A stretch of DNA of 64,000 bases from Microbacterium sp. Leaf159 (GCF_001423615.1 NZ_LMOU01000001.1:240331-304330); one strand, 5' to 3'; shown: positions 9,545 through 21,142, counted from the first letter of the stretch. The notes: generated by a model not told the origin, from the letters alone. Numbers and translations: made by a program.

Positions 9545-11152
9545 TTACTTCTGTGCTGCTTCGAAGAGGGTGAGGACGTCGGCCGACGAATCGGTGATCG
9601 TCAGGGAGACGACCGGACGGCCGTGCTCGGCGAGGACACCGGCATCGCCGGCGGCCTGCGCTTCGATGAGCTGCCCGAACGTGAAGGGCCTCTCGGGGAT
9701 CTCGAGATCGACCTCGGTGCGCTCCAGGATCTGCAGGAACACTCCCTGAGCGGGCCCGCCCTTGTGATACTGACCCGTGGAGTGCAGGAAGCGCGGTCCC
9801 CATCCGAACGTCGTGGGGCGACCGGAATCGGCGGCCACGAGCTCGCGGAGGCCCTGCAGCTGCGGGACGTCGAGTCGGTTCACGTAGGCCTGGATCGAGA
9901 CGTAGCCGTCTGCCGGCAGCTGAGCCCAGAGCGCATCGAGCACGCCTTCGACTGTGCCGGATGCCGCGAGAGCGGGATCGGACACGCGCACCTCGACGCC
10001 GTTCTCGACGAACGCGGGAGCGGTCGGCTCGGGACGTGCGTCGAGCAGACCACGGGCCGCCACCTTGGCGGACTCGACGTCGGGCTGGTCGAAGGGGTTG
10101 ATGCCGAGCAGGTAGCCCGCGATCGCTGTGGCGTACTCCCACACGACGAGCTGAGCGCCCAGCGATCCGCTGACCAGGATCTCGCCCTCGTGCCGCTCGC
10201 GGAGGTGGAACTCGTTGGCGTCGTCGACCAGACGCACGATCTGCAGGTCCGACGGCTTCGAGTCGAGCTCCGGCGACACAGGAAGGAGGACGACAGGCAG
10301 GATGCCGGTGCTGTCCTTGCCCGTGGACTCGGCGATGAGCTGCTCGATCCAGTCGGGCAGGCCGTTGATGTGCGTGCCGTCGGTGATCAGGCCCAGCTTG
10401 TCGCGGCGCGGCGACGTGGCGGAGATCGCGGCAGCGAGCCGCAGCGCCGGGTTGTCTGCGGAGTCGATCGCGACCTCGAGAAGCGAGGCGTCGGCCTCGT
10501 TCAGGAGTTCGTCGATGTCGGCTCCGGCGAGCCCGGACGGGACGAGGCCGAAGGCGGTGAGCGCCGAGTAGCGCCCTCCGACGTTCGGGTCCGCGTTGAA
10601 CACGCGGTACCCCGCCTCGCGAGCCGAGACGTCGAGCGGCGAACCGGGGTCGGTGACGACGATGATGCGCTCGACCGGATCGATGCCCACGTCGCGGAAT
10701 GCGGCTTCGAACGTGCGGCGCTGCGAGTCGGTCTCCACCGTGGAGCCGGACTTCGACGACACCACGAGCACGGTGCCCTCGAGACCGTCGTCCAGTGCGG
10801 CGAGCACCTGGCTCGGAGCGGTGGAGTCGAGGATCGTGAGCGGGACGCCCGCGGTCTGGGCGATGACCTCGGGTGCGAGCGACGATCCGCCCATGCCGGC
10901 GAGCACGACTCGAGTCACACCCTTCGCATGGAGATCCGCGCGAAGCGCCGCGATCTCGGCGACCAGTGGGCGCGAGACCGAGACCGCCTCGATCCATCCG
11001 AGGCGGATCGAGGCCTCGGACTCGGCTGCCGCACCCCAGAGGGTTGCATCTCCGCCGGTGAGGCGGGAGGCGATGAGGTCGTGGACGAGAGCGGGGACCG
11101 TCTCGTCGATCGCGACCCGAGCCGCGCCCGAGGCGTGGATCGCGAATGTCAT
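9545..11152 (-). CDS. pgi: Glucose-6-phosphate isomerase
   Basis: Interconverts glucose-6-phosphate and fructose-6-phosphate. The 535-residue product starts [20 protein letters not shown]; the frame is open far upstream, but the ATG at 11152 overlaps the tal stop as ATGA, which fixes the start. Landmarks include [11 protein letters not shown] and [13 protein letters not shown], the sugar-phosphate-binding SIS-type loops, and a C-terminal region rich in substrate-site residues. It is the long actinobacterial form. Placing pgi inside the pentose-phosphate operon lets fructose-6-phosphate from Tkt and Tal be recycled to Zwf. Confidence 0.95.
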   Translation of the reverse strand: MTFAIHASGAARVAIDETVPALVHDLIASRLTGGDATLWGAAAESEASIRLGWIEAVSVSRPLVAEIAALRADLHAKGVTRVVLAGMGGSSLAPEVIAQTAGVPLTILDSTAPSQVLAALDDGLEGTVLVVSSKSGSTVETDSQRRTFEAAFRDVGIDPVERIIVVTDPGSPLDVSAREAGYRVFNADPNVGGRYSALTAFGLVPSGLAGADIDELLNEADASLLEVAIDSADNPALRLAAAISATSPRRDKLGLITDGTHINGLPDWIEQLIAESTGKDSTGILPVVLLPVSPELDSKPSDLQIVRLVDDANEFHLRERHEGEILVSGSLGAQLVVWEYATAIAGYLLGINPFDQPDVESAKVAARGLLDARPEPTAPAFVENGVEVRVSDPALAASGTVEGVLDALWAQLPADGYVSIQAYVNRLDVPQLQGLRELVAADSGRPTTFGWGPRFLHSTGQYHKGGPAQGVFLQILERTEVDLEIPERPFTFGQLIEAQAAGDAGVLAEHGRPVVSLTITDSSADVLTLFEAAQK

Positions 11153-12261
11153 CGCTGCGCCTCGAGGCCCTCTGCCACCTGCGTGAGCAGGTCGTGCCAG
11201 GAGTCGATGAACTTGGCGACGCCCTCGTCCTCGAGCACCTGGGTCACGTCCGTGAAGTCGATTCCGAGGTCGGCGATGCCGGCGAAGACGGCGCGGGCCT
11301 CTTCGTAGCCACCCGTGATGGTGTCGCCCGTGACCACGCCGTGGTCGAAGGTCGCCTCGAGCGTCTTCTCGGGCATCGTGTTGACGACATCCTTTGCGAC
11401 GAGCTCGGTGACGTAGAGGGTGTCGGGCAGCGCCGGGTCCTTGACGCCGGTCGATGCCCAGAGCGGACGCTGGGCGTTCGCGCCGGACGAGATCAGGTCC
11501 TGAGCACGCTTCTCGGCGAACTTCTGCTCGAAGAGCTCGTAGGCGAGGCGTGCGTTGGCGAGCCCTGCCTTGCTCTTGAGCGCCTCGGCCTGGTCGGTGC
11601 CGATCGCGGAGAGACGCTTGTCGGTCTCGGTGTCGACGCGCGACACGAAGAACGAGGCGACCGAGTGGATGCTCGACAGGTCGATGTCGGCGCTGTGCGC
11701 GCGCTCGAGACCGGCGAGGTAGGCGTCGATGACCTCGGCGTAGCGCTCGAGGCTGAAGATCAGGGTCACGTTGACGCTGATGCCGGATGCGATCGCCTCG
11801 GTGATGGCCGGGAGTCCTGCCTTCGTCGCGGGGATCTTGACGAGGAGGTTCGGACGGTCGACCTTGGCCCAGAGCTGCTTGGCCTGAGCGACGGTGCCCT
11901 CGGTGTCGTGCGCGAGGTCGGGGGAGACCTCGATCGAGACGCGGCCGTCGACGTGGCCGGAGGCCTCCCAGACGGGGCGGAAGACGTCGAGCGCTGCAGC
12001 GACGTCCTGCGTGGTCGCGGCGAACACGGCCTCTTCCGCCGTCGCGCCCGACGCTGCGAGCTCGGTGACCTGAGCGTCGTACGACGTGTTGTTCTTGTCG
12101 GTGATCGCGTTCGCGAAGATCGTCGGGTTGGTGGTGACGCCGACGACGTTGCGGGTCTCGATCAGCTCGGCCAGGTTGCCGGAGGAGATGCGGGTGCGCG
12201 ACAGGTCGTCGAGCCAGATGCTGACACCGGCTGCTGCGAGGTCTGCGGTGGGGGTGCTCAT
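11149..12261 (-). CDS. tal: Transaldolase
   Basis: Moves a dihydroxyacetone unit between sugar phosphates in the non-oxidative pentose-phosphate pathway. The 370-residue product begins [36 protein letters not shown] contains the Schiff-base Lys, and [12 protein letters not shown] is the conserved N-terminal motif. The ATG at 12261 overlaps the tkt stop and the gene end overlaps pgi, so translation of the run is coupled. Confidence 0.96.
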   Translation of the reverse strand: MSTPTADLAAAGVSIWLDDLSRTRISSGNLAELIETRNVVGVTTNPTIFANAITDKNNTSYDAQVTELAASGATAEEAVFAATTQDVAAALDVFRPVWEASGHVDGRVSIEVSPDLAHDTEGTVAQAKQLWAKVDRPNLLVKIPATKAGLPAITEAIASGISVNVTLIFSLERYAEVIDAYLAGLERAHSADIDLSSIHSVASFFVSRVDTETDKRLSAIGTDQAEALKSKAGLANARLAYELFEQKFAEKRAQDLISSGANAQRPLWASTGVKDPALPDTLYVTELVAKDVVNTMPEKTLEATFDHGVVTGDTITGGYEEARAVFAGIADLGIDFTDVTQVLEDEGVAKFIDSWHDLLTQVAEGLEAQR

Positions 12262-14354
12262 GCGTTCTCCTTGATGGTCTCGCGTGCGGCCGCGATGACG
12301 GCCTCTGTGGTGATGCCGAACTTCTCGAACAGGGTCTTGTAGTCGGCGGATGCGCCGAAGTGGTCGATGCCGACCGAACGGCCGCGGTCGCCCACGATGC
12401 CGCGCCAGCTGAGGACGGATCCGGCCTCGACCGAGACGCGGGCGGTGACCGCCTTCGGCAGGACCGACTCGCGGTACGCGTCGTCCTGCTCGTCGAACCA
12501 CTCCAGAGAGGGAGCGGAGACGACGCGGACGCCGACGCCCTCCTCGGCCAGGGCCGCACGGGCGTCGACCGCCAGCTGAACCTCGGAGCCGGTCGCGATG
12601 ATGATCACGTCGGGGGTGCCGTTCGGAGCCTCGGCGAGCACGTATGCGCCCTTCGAGACGCCGTCGGTCGAGGCGAAGACGTCGCCGTCGGCTGCTCCCT
12701 GACCGCGCTCGAACACCGGGATGTTCTGACGGGTGAGGGCGATGCCGGCCGGGCCCTCGTGGCGGCGCAGGATCTCGAGCCAGGCGGCCGAGGTCTCGTT
12801 GGCGTCGGCGGGGCGCACCAGCGTGAAGTTCGGGATGGCGCGGAGCGTGGCGATCTGCTCGACCGGCTGGTGCGTGGGGCCGTCCTCGCCGAGCGCGACG
12901 GAGTCGTGCGTCCAGACGAAGATGCTGGGGACGTTCATCAGCGCGGCCAGACGCACCGGCGGGCGCATGTAGTCGCTGAAGATGAGGAACGTGCCGCCGA
13001 AGGCGCGGGTCGGGCCGTGCAGCACGATTCCGTTGACGATCGCGCCCATGGCGTGCTCGCGGATGCCGAAGTGCAGCACGCGGCCGTAGGGGTCACCCGA
13101 CCATTCGTGGGTGGACCACTCGGCGGGGATGAAGGACTTCGAGTCCTTGATCGTGGTGAGGTTCGACTCGGCGAGGTCGGCCGATCCACCCCAGAGCTCG
13201 GGGAGCTCGGCGGCGAGGGCGTTGATGACCTGGCCGGAGGCCGCGCGGGTCGAGACGTCCTTGCCGCTGGCGAAGACGGGGAGAGCTGACGTGATGTCGG
13301 CCGGGAGCTCCTTGGCCTCGAGACGGTCGAGGAGTGCCTTGCGCTCGGGGTTGGCCGCGGCCCACGCGTCGAACGACGTCTGCCACGCGGCACGCGTCTC
13401 GGCGGCGCGGTCGGCGAGCGCGCGGGTGTGGGCGATCACGTCGTCGGCGACGGCGAAGTGCTCCTCGGGGTCGAAGCCGAGGACCTTCTTGGTTGCAGCG
13501 AGCTCGTCGCCGCCGAGGGCCGAGCCATGGATCTTGCCCGAGTTCTGCTTGCCGGGCGACGGCCAGCCGATGATCGTCCTGAGGATGATGAGCGACGGCT
13601 TGGAAGTCTCGCCCTTCGCGGCCTCGATGGCGGCGTTCAGCTCGGCGACGTCCTCGACGTACTCGCCCGTCTTCTTCCAGTCGACGGTCTGGACCTGCCA
13701 GCCGTAGGCCTCGTAGCGCTTCGCGACATCCTCGGTGAAGGCGACGTTGGTGTCGTCCTCGATCGAGATCTGGTTGGAGTCGTAGATCGCGATCAGGTTG
13801 CCGAGCTCCTGGTGGCCGGCGAGCGAGGAGGCCTCGCTGGTGACGCCCTCCTGAAGGTCGCCATCGCCGGCGATCACGTAGACGAAGTGGTCGAACGGGC
13901 TCGTGCCCGCAGCGGCCTCAGGGTCGAACAGGCCACGCTCGTAGCGGGCTGCATAGGCGAACCCGACCGCCGAGGCGAGACCCTGGCCGAGCGGGCCCGT
14001 GGTGATTTCGACGCCCTTGGTGTGGCCGTACTCGGGGTGTCCGGGAGTGAGCGAGCCCCAGGTGCGAAGCGCCTTGAGATCGTCGAGCTCGAGACCGAAG
14101 CCGCCGAGGTAGAGCTGCACGTACTGCGTGAGCGACGAGTGACCGACCGAGAGGATGAAGCGGTCGCGGCCGAGCCAGTCGGTGTCGGTCGGGTCGTGGC
14201 GGAGAACCCGCTGGTAGAGGAGATACGCGGCTGGAGCGAGGCTCATCGCGGTGCCGGGGTGGCCGTTCCCGACCTTCTCCACGGCATCCGCTGCCAGAAG
14301 ACGCGCGGTGTCCACCGCACGTCGGTCGATCTCATCCCACTGCAATTCCGACAC
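12258..14354 (-). CDS. tkt: Transketolase
   Basis: Thiamine-diphosphate enzyme of the non-oxidative pentose-phosphate pathway, 698 residues. The TPP-binding motif [13 protein letters not shown] is present and its closing Asn lies in [12 protein letters not shown]. The N-terminal [20 protein letters not shown] and the middle [13 protein letters not shown] are family landmarks. The start is set at GTG 14354, giving [20 protein letters not shown] with AGAAGGG 7 bases upstream; the open frame to 14399 adds a poorly conserved leader. First gene of the operon, probably expressed from a promoter in the gap shared with ctaB. Confidence 0.96.
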   Translation of the reverse strand: MSELQWDEIDRRAVDTARLLAADAVEKVGNGHPGTAMSLAPAAYLLYQRVLRHDPTDTDWLGRDRFILSVGHSSLTQYVQLYLGGFGLELDDLKALRTWGSLTPGHPEYGHTKGVEITTGPLGQGLASAVGFAYAARYERGLFDPEAAAGTSPFDHFVYVIAGDGDLQEGVTSEASSLAGHQELGNLIAIYDSNQISIEDDTNVAFTEDVAKRYEAYGWQVQTVDWKKTGEYVEDVAELNAAIEAAKGETSKPSLIILRTIIGWPSPGKQNSGKIHGSALGGDELAATKKVLGFDPEEHFAVADDVIAHTRALADRAAETRAAWQTSFDAWAAANPERKALLDRLEAKELPADITSALPVFASGKDVSTRAASGQVINALAAELPELWGGSADLAESNLTTIKDSKSFIPAEWSTHEWSGDPYGRVLHFGIREHAMGAIVNGIVLHGPTRAFGGTFLIFSDYMRPPVRLAALMNVPSIFVWTHDSVALGEDGPTHQPVEQIATLRAIPNFTLVRPADANETSAAWLEILRRHEGPAGIALTRQNIPVFERGQGAADGDVFASTDGVSKGAYVLAEAPNGTPDVIIIATGSEVQLAVDARAALAEEGVGVRVVSAPSLEWFDEQDDAYRESVLPKAVTARVSVEAGSVLSWRGIVGDRGRSVGIDHFGASADYKTLFEKFGITTEAVIAAARETIKENA

Positions 14355-14695
14355 TGTGAAGCCCTTCTGCAACTGTTCGAGAGCGTCCGGAGTGCACATT
14401 CGCAGACCGCAACGTTACGGAGGGGTGTGTGATGTGCGCCGGGCGCGCGAGTCATTTCAGCATAGCGCCGTGGTGTGACCCGTTACCCAGTCTTACAACG
14501 CGTCACCAGCCCAGGAATTCCATGGCGGAGGGGGTGTGTCGCACACTCCTGGGACCGAAGATCAACGTGCACGGAACGCGGTCTCGCGACGCCCCGGGCG
14601 CGTCTGCGGAGGCGGGGCGGGCCGAGTCCTCGGCGTGCCCTAGACTGGGAAACGCTGTCGTGACGCGTGTGGAGGAGGCGATCGAGATCTCGACG
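14355..14695. other. Intergenic region between divergent tkt and ctaB
   Basis: No gene is supported in these 341 bases. On the minus strand TATGCT at 14464-14459 could be the tkt -10 box, leaving about 100 bases of leader. On the plus strand TAGACT at 14641-14646 could be the ctaB -10 box, and GGAGGAGG lies at 14671-14678. A 13-base near-palindrome GTGTGTCGCACAC at 14534-14546 is a possible operator. The rest shows nothing recognisable. Confidence 0.5.
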
Positions 14696-15601
14696 ATGTC
14701 TGATCAGACCGTTGTGAAGAAGTCCATCGGTCGTACCGTGAAGGCGTACGTCGCCCTCACCAAGCCGCGTGTCCTCGAGCTGCTGCTGGTGTCGACCGTC
14801 CCGGTGATGTTCCTCGCCCAGGGCGGGATGCCCGACCTGTGGCTGGTGCTCGCCACGGTGATCGGCGGCTCGCTGAGCGCCGGTTCGGCAGCGGCGTTCA
14901 ACATGTACCTCGATCGAGACATCGACGCGCACATGCACCGCACGGAGAACCGTCCGCTCGTGACGGGAGAGATCACCCCTCGGGGCGCTCTGATCTTCTC
15001 CTGGACCCTCGCCGTGCTCTCGACGGTCTGGCTCTGGTTCACGACGAACTGGCTGGCGGCCACGCTGTCGGCAGTCGCGATCTTCTTCTACGTCGTGATC
15101 TACACGATGATCCTCAAGCGCCGCACCGAGCAGAACATCATCTGGGGCGGCATCGCCGGATGCTTCCCGGTTCTCATCGGCTGGGCGGCCGTCACCGGTT
15201 CGCTCGACTGGCCGGCGTTCATCCTCTTCGCCCTGATCTTCCTCTGGACGCCGCCGCACTACTGGCCGCTCTCGATGAAGTACAAGGACGACTACGACGA
15301 CGTCGACGTGCCCATGCTCGGAGTGACCCGCAACGCCTCGCAGGTCGGCCTCCAGGTCATCCTGTACGCCTGGGCGACCATCGCCTGCTCGCTGCTGCTG
15401 ATCCCCATCGCGAACATGGGCCTCGTCTACACCGTCTCCGCCCTGGTGTTCGGCGGTTGGTTCATCTACGAGTCGCACCGCCTGTACAACCAGGCTGTGC
15501 GGGGGAACGAGGCGCGGCCGATGCGAGTCTTCCACGCCTCGATCACCTATTTGACGCTGATCTTCGTGGCCGTCGCGGTCGACCCGCTGCTTCCGTTCTG
15601 A
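14696..15601 (+). CDS. ctaB: Protoheme IX farnesyltransferase (heme O synthase)
   Basis: Membrane prenyltransferase that converts heme b to heme O for cytochrome oxidase. The 301-residue product has the first Asp-rich motif in [20 protein letters not shown] and the second in [15 protein letters not shown], plus about eight or nine hydrophobic helices. The ATG at 14696 is chosen from the protein ([20 protein letters not shown]). Its ribosome-binding site is weak because GGAGGAGG lies 17 bases away, so a slightly earlier non-ATG start is possible. The last 55 bases overlap the convergent membrane-protein gene. Confidence 0.94.
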   Translation: MSDQTVVKKSIGRTVKAYVALTKPRVLELLLVSTVPVMFLAQGGMPDLWLVLATVIGGSLSAGSAAAFNMYLDRDIDAHMHRTENRPLVTGEITPRGALIFSWTLAVLSTVWLWFTTNWLAATLSAVAIFFYVVIYTMILKRRTEQNIIWGGIAGCFPVLIGWAAVTGSLDWPAFILFALIFLWTPPHYWPLSMKYKDDYDDVDVPMLGVTRNASQVGLQVILYAWATIACSLLLIPIANMGLVYTVSALVFGGWFIYESHRLYNQAVRGNEARPMRVFHASITYLTLIFVAVAVDPLLPF

Positions 15602-16002
15602 GGCTCGTCGTTCTCGACGATCGTCTCGTCCTCCGACGAGACGAGGGTGGGGGCGTCATCCGTGGCCGGCTCGATCGCGTCGTCGGCGTCAGCCTCTGAC
15701 GTCCAGTCGATGGGCTCGACGACGACCGGTGCGGTCGTGGGCATGAGCGCCTGCACCGCCGTGAGAGCGATCGCGATGAGGAGTCCGATGACTCCGGCGC
15801 CCAGCAGGGCCGCGCCGACCACGACGAGCGACTGGCCGACATAGACCTCGATGCCCGTGGCCGTGCCGTCGAGGAGAGTGCTCGTCATCGTGCCGACCTG
15901 CCCGGCGATCAGCCATCCGCCGACGCCCGCCGAGGCGAGCGAGAGCACGAGGAGGAGCCAGAAGCCGATGCTGCGTGTCAGTGACTTGTTCATGTCTGCC
16001 AC
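15547..16002 (-). CDS. Small two-helix membrane protein of unknown function
   Basis: A 151-residue protein with two strong hydrophobic helices, about residues 10-32 ([20 protein letters not shown]) and 52-85 ([20 protein letters not shown]), followed by a 60-residue acidic, Ser/Thr-rich tail likely disordered. No family is recognised with confidence. The start is taken as GTG at 16002 (VADMNKSL), with ATG at 15993 as alternative. Its 3' end lies antisense over the last 55 bases of ctaB, so both ends are constrained together. It sits between ctaB and ctaA, so a link with oxidase assembly is possible but not shown. Confidence 0.65.
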   Translation of the reverse strand: MADMNKSLTRSIGFWLLLVLSLASAGVGGWLIAGQVGTMTSTLLDGTATGIEVYVGQSLVVVGAALLGAGVIGLLIAIALTAVQALMPTTAPVVVEPIDWTSEADADDAIEPATDDAPTLVSSEDETIVENDEPQNGSSGSTATATKISVK

Positions 16003-16079
16003 GGTGCACGACGAACTGATGAGCCTCTGATGTCGCAGCTATGCATCCACTGTGCCGGTCGCCGGGCCGGCGGTCGTCG

Positions 16080-17189
16080 TCACTCCCGAGCGGCGACCGG
16101 CTTCTTCAGGTGCAGCACCACGACCGTGTAGGCGGCGGCCGACAGCGAAGCGAGCACCATGTGGATGCCGACGAGCAGCGGGGGAAGTCCCTCACGCGCC
16201 TGCCAGATGCCGACGCCCACCTGCACGAGGATCGCGAGCACGAGGACGAGCAGCCATTTGCGGGGTTCCAGCCGAAGAGCCCACGCCGAGATCGTCAGAG
16301 CGGCGACGAGAGCGGCGAGGATGTATCCGGGCCACGAGTGCACGTGGGCGAGGATCGTGGCGTCGAATCCGTGCCGCAGCACGTCGGCGTCGCCGGAGTG
16401 CGGCCCCGAGCCCGTCGTCAGAACACCGAACACGATCGTGACGGCCAGTGCGAGACCGGTGACATGGCTGAGGATGGCGAACCACTTCGGGACGGCGCTC
16501 ACACGGGGTCCGGCAGCAGCGTAGAGGCGCACCAGGAACGCCGCCGTGACGCACACGAGCAGCAGCGACGAGACGTAGTGGAACCCGACGATGAAGGGGT
16601 TCAGGCCGGTGAGGACGGTGATGCCTCCCACGAGTGCCTGTGCCACGACTCCGACGAGCACGACCCAGGCGAGGACGACGAGATCACGCCGCTCTGACGC
16701 GAGCCTGAGTGAACGGATCATCGCGGCGATCACCGTGACGAGCAGCGCGCCCATGGCGAAGGGCGTCGCCGGAAGGGAGAACAGAGAGACCAGCCCGAAG
16801 ACGACGGCCGCGGCGACGATGCCGCTCGCGGCGAAGCGCAGAGCGGAGAACACGAGGCGTCTGCCGCCCACGCGCGCCAGCACGAGCAGGAGGACTGCGA
16901 GCGCGATGATGCCGACGACGCCCGTCATCACGCGGTTGCCGAACTCGATGATCCCGTGTATTCCCTGATCGGCATAGATCGGCACGAGGGACTCGGGAGT
17001 GCACAGCGGCCACTCCGAGCATCCGAGCCCGGAGCCGGTGAGGCGCACCGCGCCTCCGGTGCCGATGATGATGGTCTGCGCAAGGAACGAGAGCCAGGCG
17101 CACACGCGCAGCATCCGTCCCCACAGGAGCGCGGCCGTCGAGGTCGTCTGCGGTGCATTCGTGGGGGAGGAGATCGTCGTCTCGGGCAT
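16080..17189 (-). CDS. ctaA: Heme A synthase (COX15/CtaA family)
   Basis: Oxidises the heme O methyl group to the formyl group of heme A. The 369-residue product has eight hydrophobic helices. Conserved parts include GTGGAVRLTGSGLGCSEWPL, with a Cys near the extracytoplasmic loop, IIEFGNRVMTG (catalytic Glu), the His-containing VGFHYVSSLLL, LAHVHSWPGYI and VGIHMVLASL. A GGAGAGAC lies 3-10 bases before the ATG. It is near ctaB and works on its product. The gene diverges from the suf operon. Confidence 0.95.
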   Translation of the reverse strand: MPETTISSPTNAPQTTSTAALLWGRMLRVCAWLSFLAQTIIIGTGGAVRLTGSGLGCSEWPLCTPESLVPIYADQGIHGIIEFGNRVMTGVVGIIALAVLLLVLARVGGRRLVFSALRFAASGIVAAAVVFGLVSLFSLPATPFAMGALLVTVIAAMIRSLRLASERRDLVVLAWVVLVGVVAQALVGGITVLTGLNPFIVGFHYVSSLLLVCVTAAFLVRLYAAAGPRVSAVPKWFAILSHVTGLALAVTIVFGVLTTGSGPHSGDADVLRHGFDATILAHVHSWPGYILAALVAALTISAWALRLEPRKWLLVLVLAILVQVGVGIWQAREGLPPLLVGIHMVLASLSAAAYTVVVLHLKKPVAARE

Positions 17190-17422
17190 AAGTCTCTCCG
17201 AACCGCGCCGGACACGGCGAGCGGCCCTGTCTTCAGGCGGAACCTGTAGAATCGGATTGTTGTGATGAGCGCTGACCGCGCTGAAGCATCGCTAACAGTT
17301 TAGGCGCGATGGATGCGCCGGTGATGAGGGCCCACCAACGGCACCCGCTCCCGCAGACTCGACGGGGATCAGGTGTGTCGGGGCGGATGACACCGTTTTG
17401 GGACCTGTGAGGAGAGTGTGTG

Positions 17423-18841
17423 ATGTCGGATGTGCTGATCGACCGCCCGGAGCTTGACGGCCTGGGGGTGTACGAATTCGGGTGGCATGACGAAGATGCT
17501 GCCGGAGCCATCGCCAAGCGCGGTATCTCCGAAGAGGTGGTCCGTGGGATCTCGGCGCTCAAGCATGAGCCCGAATGGATGCTGAAGACCCGTCTCAAGG
17601 GATACCAGCTCTTCGGACGCAAGCCGATGCCGACCTGGGGCGCAGACCTCAGCGAGATCGACTTCGACAACATCAAGTACTTCGTGCGCTCCACCGAGAA
17701 GCAGGCGCAGTCGTGGGAAGATCTTCCCGCCGAGATCCGTGAGACCTACGAGCGCCTCGGCATCCCCGAGGCCGAGCGTCAGCGTCTCGTGGCCGGCGTC
17801 GCGGCTCAGTACGAGTCCGAGGTCGTCTACCACCAGATCCGCGAAGACCTGGAGGAGCAGGGCGTCATCTTCATGGACACCGACACGGCGCTCCGTGAGC
17901 ACCCCGAGTTCTTCGAGGAGTACTTCGGATCGGTGATCCCGGCCGGGGACAACAAATTCGCGGCCCTGAACACCGCCGTGTGGTCGGGCGGATCGTTCGT
18001 CTACGTCCCCAAGGGCGTGCACGTCGAGATCCCCCTGCAGGCGTACTTCCGCATCAACACCGAGAACATGGGCCAGTTCGAGCGGACCCTGATCATCGCC
18101 GACGAGGACAGCTACGTCCACTACATCGAGGGCTGCACGGCCCCGATCTACAAGTCGGACTCGCTGCACTCGGCCGTCGTCGAGATCATCGTGAAGAAGA
18201 ACGCCCGCGTTCGCTACACGACGATCCAGAACTGGTCGAACAACGTCTACAACCTCGTCACCAAGCGTGCGGTCGCGCACGAGGGCGCGACGATGGAGTG
18301 GGTCGACGGCAACATCGGCTCCAAGGTGACGATGAAGTACCCGTCGATCTACCTGATGGGCGAGCACGCCAAGGGCGAGACGCTCTCGGTCGCGTTCGCG
18401 GGCCCCGGACAGCACCAGGACGCCGGCGCGAAGATGATCCACATGGCTCCCTACACGCAGTCGTCGATCGTCTCGAAGTCGATCGCGCGTGGCGGTGGAC
18501 GTGCCGGATACCGTGGCGAGGTGCGAGTGGACGCCAACGCGCACCACTCCGCGAACACCGTGCGCTGCGACGCCCTGCTCGTCGACACCAAGTCGCGCTC
18601 CGACACCTACCCGGCGATCGACATCCGTGTCGACGACGTGCAGCTGGGCCACGAGGCCACGGTCTCGAAGGTCAGCGAAGAGCAGCTCTTCTACCTCCAG
18701 TCCCGCGGCATGCCCGAGGACGAGGCGATGGCGATGATCGTGCGCGGCTTCATCGAGCCGATCGCGCGGGAGCTGCCGATGGAGTACGCGATGGAATTGA
18801 ACAAGCTCATCGAGATGGGCATGGAAGGATCGGTCGGCTGA
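17423..18841 (+). CDS. sufB: Fe-S cluster assembly scaffold protein SufB
   Basis: Core scaffold of the SUF iron-sulfur assembly complex SufBC2D. The 472-residue product is closely like actinobacterial SufB, for example [40 protein letters not shown] and [16 protein letters not shown] [18 protein letters not shown] containing the conserved Cys. ATG at 17423 follows GAGGAGAG; an in-frame GTG three bases earlier is an alternative. The 233-base gap to ctaA holds no gene; a TAGAAT at 17246-17251 could be a promoter -10 element. No sufR regulator precedes it, unlike many actinobacterial suf operons. Confidence 0.97.
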   Translation: MSDVLIDRPELDGLGVYEFGWHDEDAAGAIAKRGISEEVVRGISALKHEPEWMLKTRLKGYQLFGRKPMPTWGADLSEIDFDNIKYFVRSTEKQAQSWEDLPAEIRETYERLGIPEAERQRLVAGVAAQYESEVVYHQIREDLEEQGVIFMDTDTALREHPEFFEEYFGSVIPAGDNKFAALNTAVWSGGSFVYVPKGVHVEIPLQAYFRINTENMGQFERTLIIADEDSYVHYIEGCTAPIYKSDSLHSAVVEIIVKKNARVRYTTIQNWSNNVYNLVTKRAVAHEGATMEWVDGNIGSKVTMKYPSIYLMGEHAKGETLSVAFAGPGQHQDAGAKMIHMAPYTQSSIVSKSIARGGGRAGYRGEVRVDANAHHSANTVRCDALLVDTKSRSDTYPAIDIRVDDVQLGHEATVSKVSEEQLFYLQSRGMPEDEAMAMIVRGFIEPIARELPMEYAMELNKLIEMGMEGSVG

Positions 18842-18842
18842 G

Positions 18843-20048
18843 ATGACGGCCCAGACGACGACGCCCACGGCGTCGCATCATTCGAGCGCGCATGTCGACC
18901 CGGCCGCGCAGGTCGCGGACGCCGGATTCGTTCCGGTTCAGACGCGTTCCGAGCGCCCGCATTCGTTCGAGCCGGCGGACTTCGGCGCGCCGACCGGCCG
19001 CGAGGTCAACTGGAAGCACACGCCCGTCGCGAAGCTCTCGTCCCTCTTCGAGGTCGCGGGCTCCGCTGAAGGAGTGAGATACACGTTCGGCGCAGGAGAG
19101 CAGTACGTCTCCGCGCCGCTCGCCTCCGGCGATGCTCCCCGCGGCGAAGTCTTCCTCGCCGAGGACATCACCGCGGCCATCGCGTGGCAGGGCTCGCCTG
19201 AAGCGCTGCACATCCGCATCCCTCGTGAAGAGGAGGTCGCAGAGCCGATCCTCGTGGCGATCGACGGTCTCGGCGCAGAACTGCGCGCCGATGCCCACAT
19301 CGTGATCGAGGCGCTCGAGCACAGCTCGGCCACCGTCGTGCTCCAGCACACCGGAGCCGCGCAGTACTCGCAGAACGTCGAGATCATCGTGCGCGACGGA
19401 GCGAAGCTCACCGTCATCAGCCTGCAGCAGTGGCAGGATGCGGCCGTGCACACCTCTGCGCACCAGGCGCGGGTCGACGCGGATGCCACCCTCAAGCACT
19501 TCGTCATCAGCTTCGGCGGCGGCGTCGTGCGCGTGAACCCGAGCGTCGAGCTCGCGGGTGCCGGATCCGAGGGCTACCTCTACGGTCTGTCGTACGCCGA
19601 TGCGGGTCAGCACCTCGAGAGCCAGGTGTACCTGCACCACAAGGGCGCGCACACCAAGGGCGACGTGCTCTACAAGGGTGCGCTCCAGGGCGAGGGCGCG
19701 CACAGCGTCTGGATCGGCGACGTGCTGATCGGCGCCGACGCGACGGGCACCGACTCGTACGAGGCGAACCGCAACCTGGTGCTCACCGAGGGCGCTCGTG
19801 CCGACTCGATCCCGAACCTCGAGATCGAGACCGGAGACATCCTCGGCGCCGGCCACGCCAGCGCCACAGGTCGCTTCGACGACGAGCAGCTCTTCTACCT
19901 GCAGGCTCGCGGCATCAGCGAAGAGGAAGCACGCCGTCTCGTGGTGCTCGGATTCCTCACCGACATCGTCCAGCGCCTGGGCATCCCGGCTCTGGAGACC
20001 GAGCTGCTCGACGCTATCGAGACGGAGCTCGCCGAGGTGAACGCGTGA
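18843..20048 (+). CDS. sufD: Fe-S cluster assembly protein SufD
   Basis: Partner of SufB in the SufBC2D scaffold. 401 residues, with the beta-helix core typical of the SufB/SufD family and the C-terminal motif ARGISEEEARRLVVLGFLTD, matching the corresponding SufB end ([17 protein letters not shown]). It starts one base after the sufB stop and overlaps the ferredoxin gene by 4 bases, so it is translated in a coupled run. No unusual residue is seen. Confidence 0.96.
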   Translation: MTAQTTTPTASHHSSAHVDPAAQVADAGFVPVQTRSERPHSFEPADFGAPTGREVNWKHTPVAKLSSLFEVAGSAEGVRYTFGAGEQYVSAPLASGDAPRGEVFLAEDITAAIAWQGSPEALHIRIPREEEVAEPILVAIDGLGAELRADAHIVIEALEHSSATVVLQHTGAAQYSQNVEIIVRDGAKLTVISLQQWQDAAVHTSAHQARVDADATLKHFVISFGGGVVRVNPSVELAGAGSEGYLYGLSYADAGQHLESQVYLHHKGAHTKGDVLYKGALQGEGAHSVWIGDVLIGADATGTDSYEANRNLVLTEGARADSIPNLEIETGDILGAGHASATGRFDDEQLFYLQARGISEEEARRLVVLGFLTDIVQRLGIPALETELLDAIETELAEVNA

Positions 20049-20371
20049 GCGCCGAGCGCGTGTGCGGCGTCGCGGAACTCGAGCAGGACATGCCGATCCG
20101 TGTCGAGCCGAACGGCGTGCCGATCACCGTGATCAAGGACTCCGAAGGCGTCATCCACGCCATCGGAGACACCTGCACGCACGGCGACATCTCTCTCGCC
20201 GAGGGCTTCGTCGAGGGTGACACGGTCGAATGCTGGGCCCACGGCTCGGCGTTCTCGCTGCTCACCGGCAAGCCCCAGAATCTCCCCGCTTATGAGCCCG
20301 TTCCGGTCTACGTCGTCGAGATCGACGGCGACGACGTGCTCATCGACCCGACTGTGACGAAGGAAGTCTGA
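20045..20371 (+). CDS. Rieske-type non-heme-iron oxygenase ferredoxin in the suf operon
   Basis: A 108-residue Rieske [2Fe-2S] protein. The cluster ligands are visible as CTH in DTCTHGDISLAEG and C-x2-H in VECWAHGSAF. The start is GTG at 20045, overlapping the sufD stop (GTGA); the product begins VSAERVCGVAEL. Its end abuts sufC directly. The place between sufD and sufC is known in actinobacterial suf operons, where such ferredoxins are thought to donate electrons during cluster assembly; that role is inferred here. Confidence 0.92.
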   Translation: MSAERVCGVAELEQDMPIRVEPNGVPITVIKDSEGVIHAIGDTCTHGDISLAEGFVEGDTVECWAHGSAFSLLTGKPQNLPAYEPVPVYVVEIDGDDVLIDPTVTKEV

Positions 20372-21142
20372 ATGTCTGTTCTTGAAATCCGCGACCTGTA
20401 CGTGACGGTCGAGACCGAGGCGGGTACCACCCCGATCCTCAACGGCATCAACCTCACCATGAACACCGGTGAGACGCACGCGATCATGGGCCCCAACGGC
20501 TCGGGCAAGTCGACGCTCGCTTACACGATCGCCGGACACCCGAAGTACACGGTGGCCTCGGGCTCGATCACCTTCGACGGCCAGGACGTGCTCGAGATGA
20601 GCGTCGACGAGCGCGCTCGCGCCGGACTGTTCCTCGCCATGCAGTACCCGGTCGAGATCCCGGGTGTGACGGTGACGAACTTCCTCCGCACCGCCAAGAC
20701 GGCCCTCGACGGTGAAGCCCCCGCGATCCGCGGCTGGACCAAGGACGTCAAGGCGGCCATGGCGAACCTCCGCATGGATCCGAAGTTCGCGCAGCGCAAC
20801 GTCAACGAGGGCTTCTCGGGTGGCGAGAAGAAGCGTCACGAGATCCTCCAGCTCGAGGTGCTCAAGCCGAAGTTCGCGATCCTCGACGAGACCGACTCCG
20901 GTCTCGACGTCGACGCACTGAAGATCGTCTCCGAGGGTGTCAACCGCGCCAAGGAGTCGACCGGCCTCGGCGTTCTGCTCATCACGCACTACACGCGCAT
21001 CCTCCGCTACATCCGTCCCGACTTCGTGCACGTGGTCGTCGCGGGCAAGATCGTCGAAGAGGGCGGCCCGGAGCTGGCCGACCGGCTCGAGGACGAGGGA
21101 TACGACCGTTTCCTCGACCCCGCAGCCCCCATCGAGGCGTAG
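20372..21142 (+). CDS. sufC: Fe-S cluster assembly ATPase SufC
   Basis: ABC-type ATPase of the SufBC2D complex, 256 residues. Walker A MGPNGSGKST, the SufC-type signature FSGGEKKRHEI and Walker B FAILDETDSGLDVD are all intact. The start ATG is adjacent to the ferredoxin stop. It energises conformational changes of the SufB-SufD scaffold. The operon continues 10 bases downstream with the SufT-like gene. Confidence 0.97.
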   Translation: MSVLEIRDLYVTVETEAGTTPILNGINLTMNTGETHAIMGPNGSGKSTLAYTIAGHPKYTVASGSITFDGQDVLEMSVDERARAGLFLAMQYPVEIPGVTVTNFLRTAKTALDGEAPAIRGWTKDVKAAMANLRMDPKFAQRNVNEGFSGGEKKRHEILQLEVLKPKFAILDETDSGLDVDALKIVSEGVNRAKESTGLGVLLITHYTRILRYIRPDFVHVVVAGKIVEEGGPELADRLEDEGYDRFLDPAAPIEA

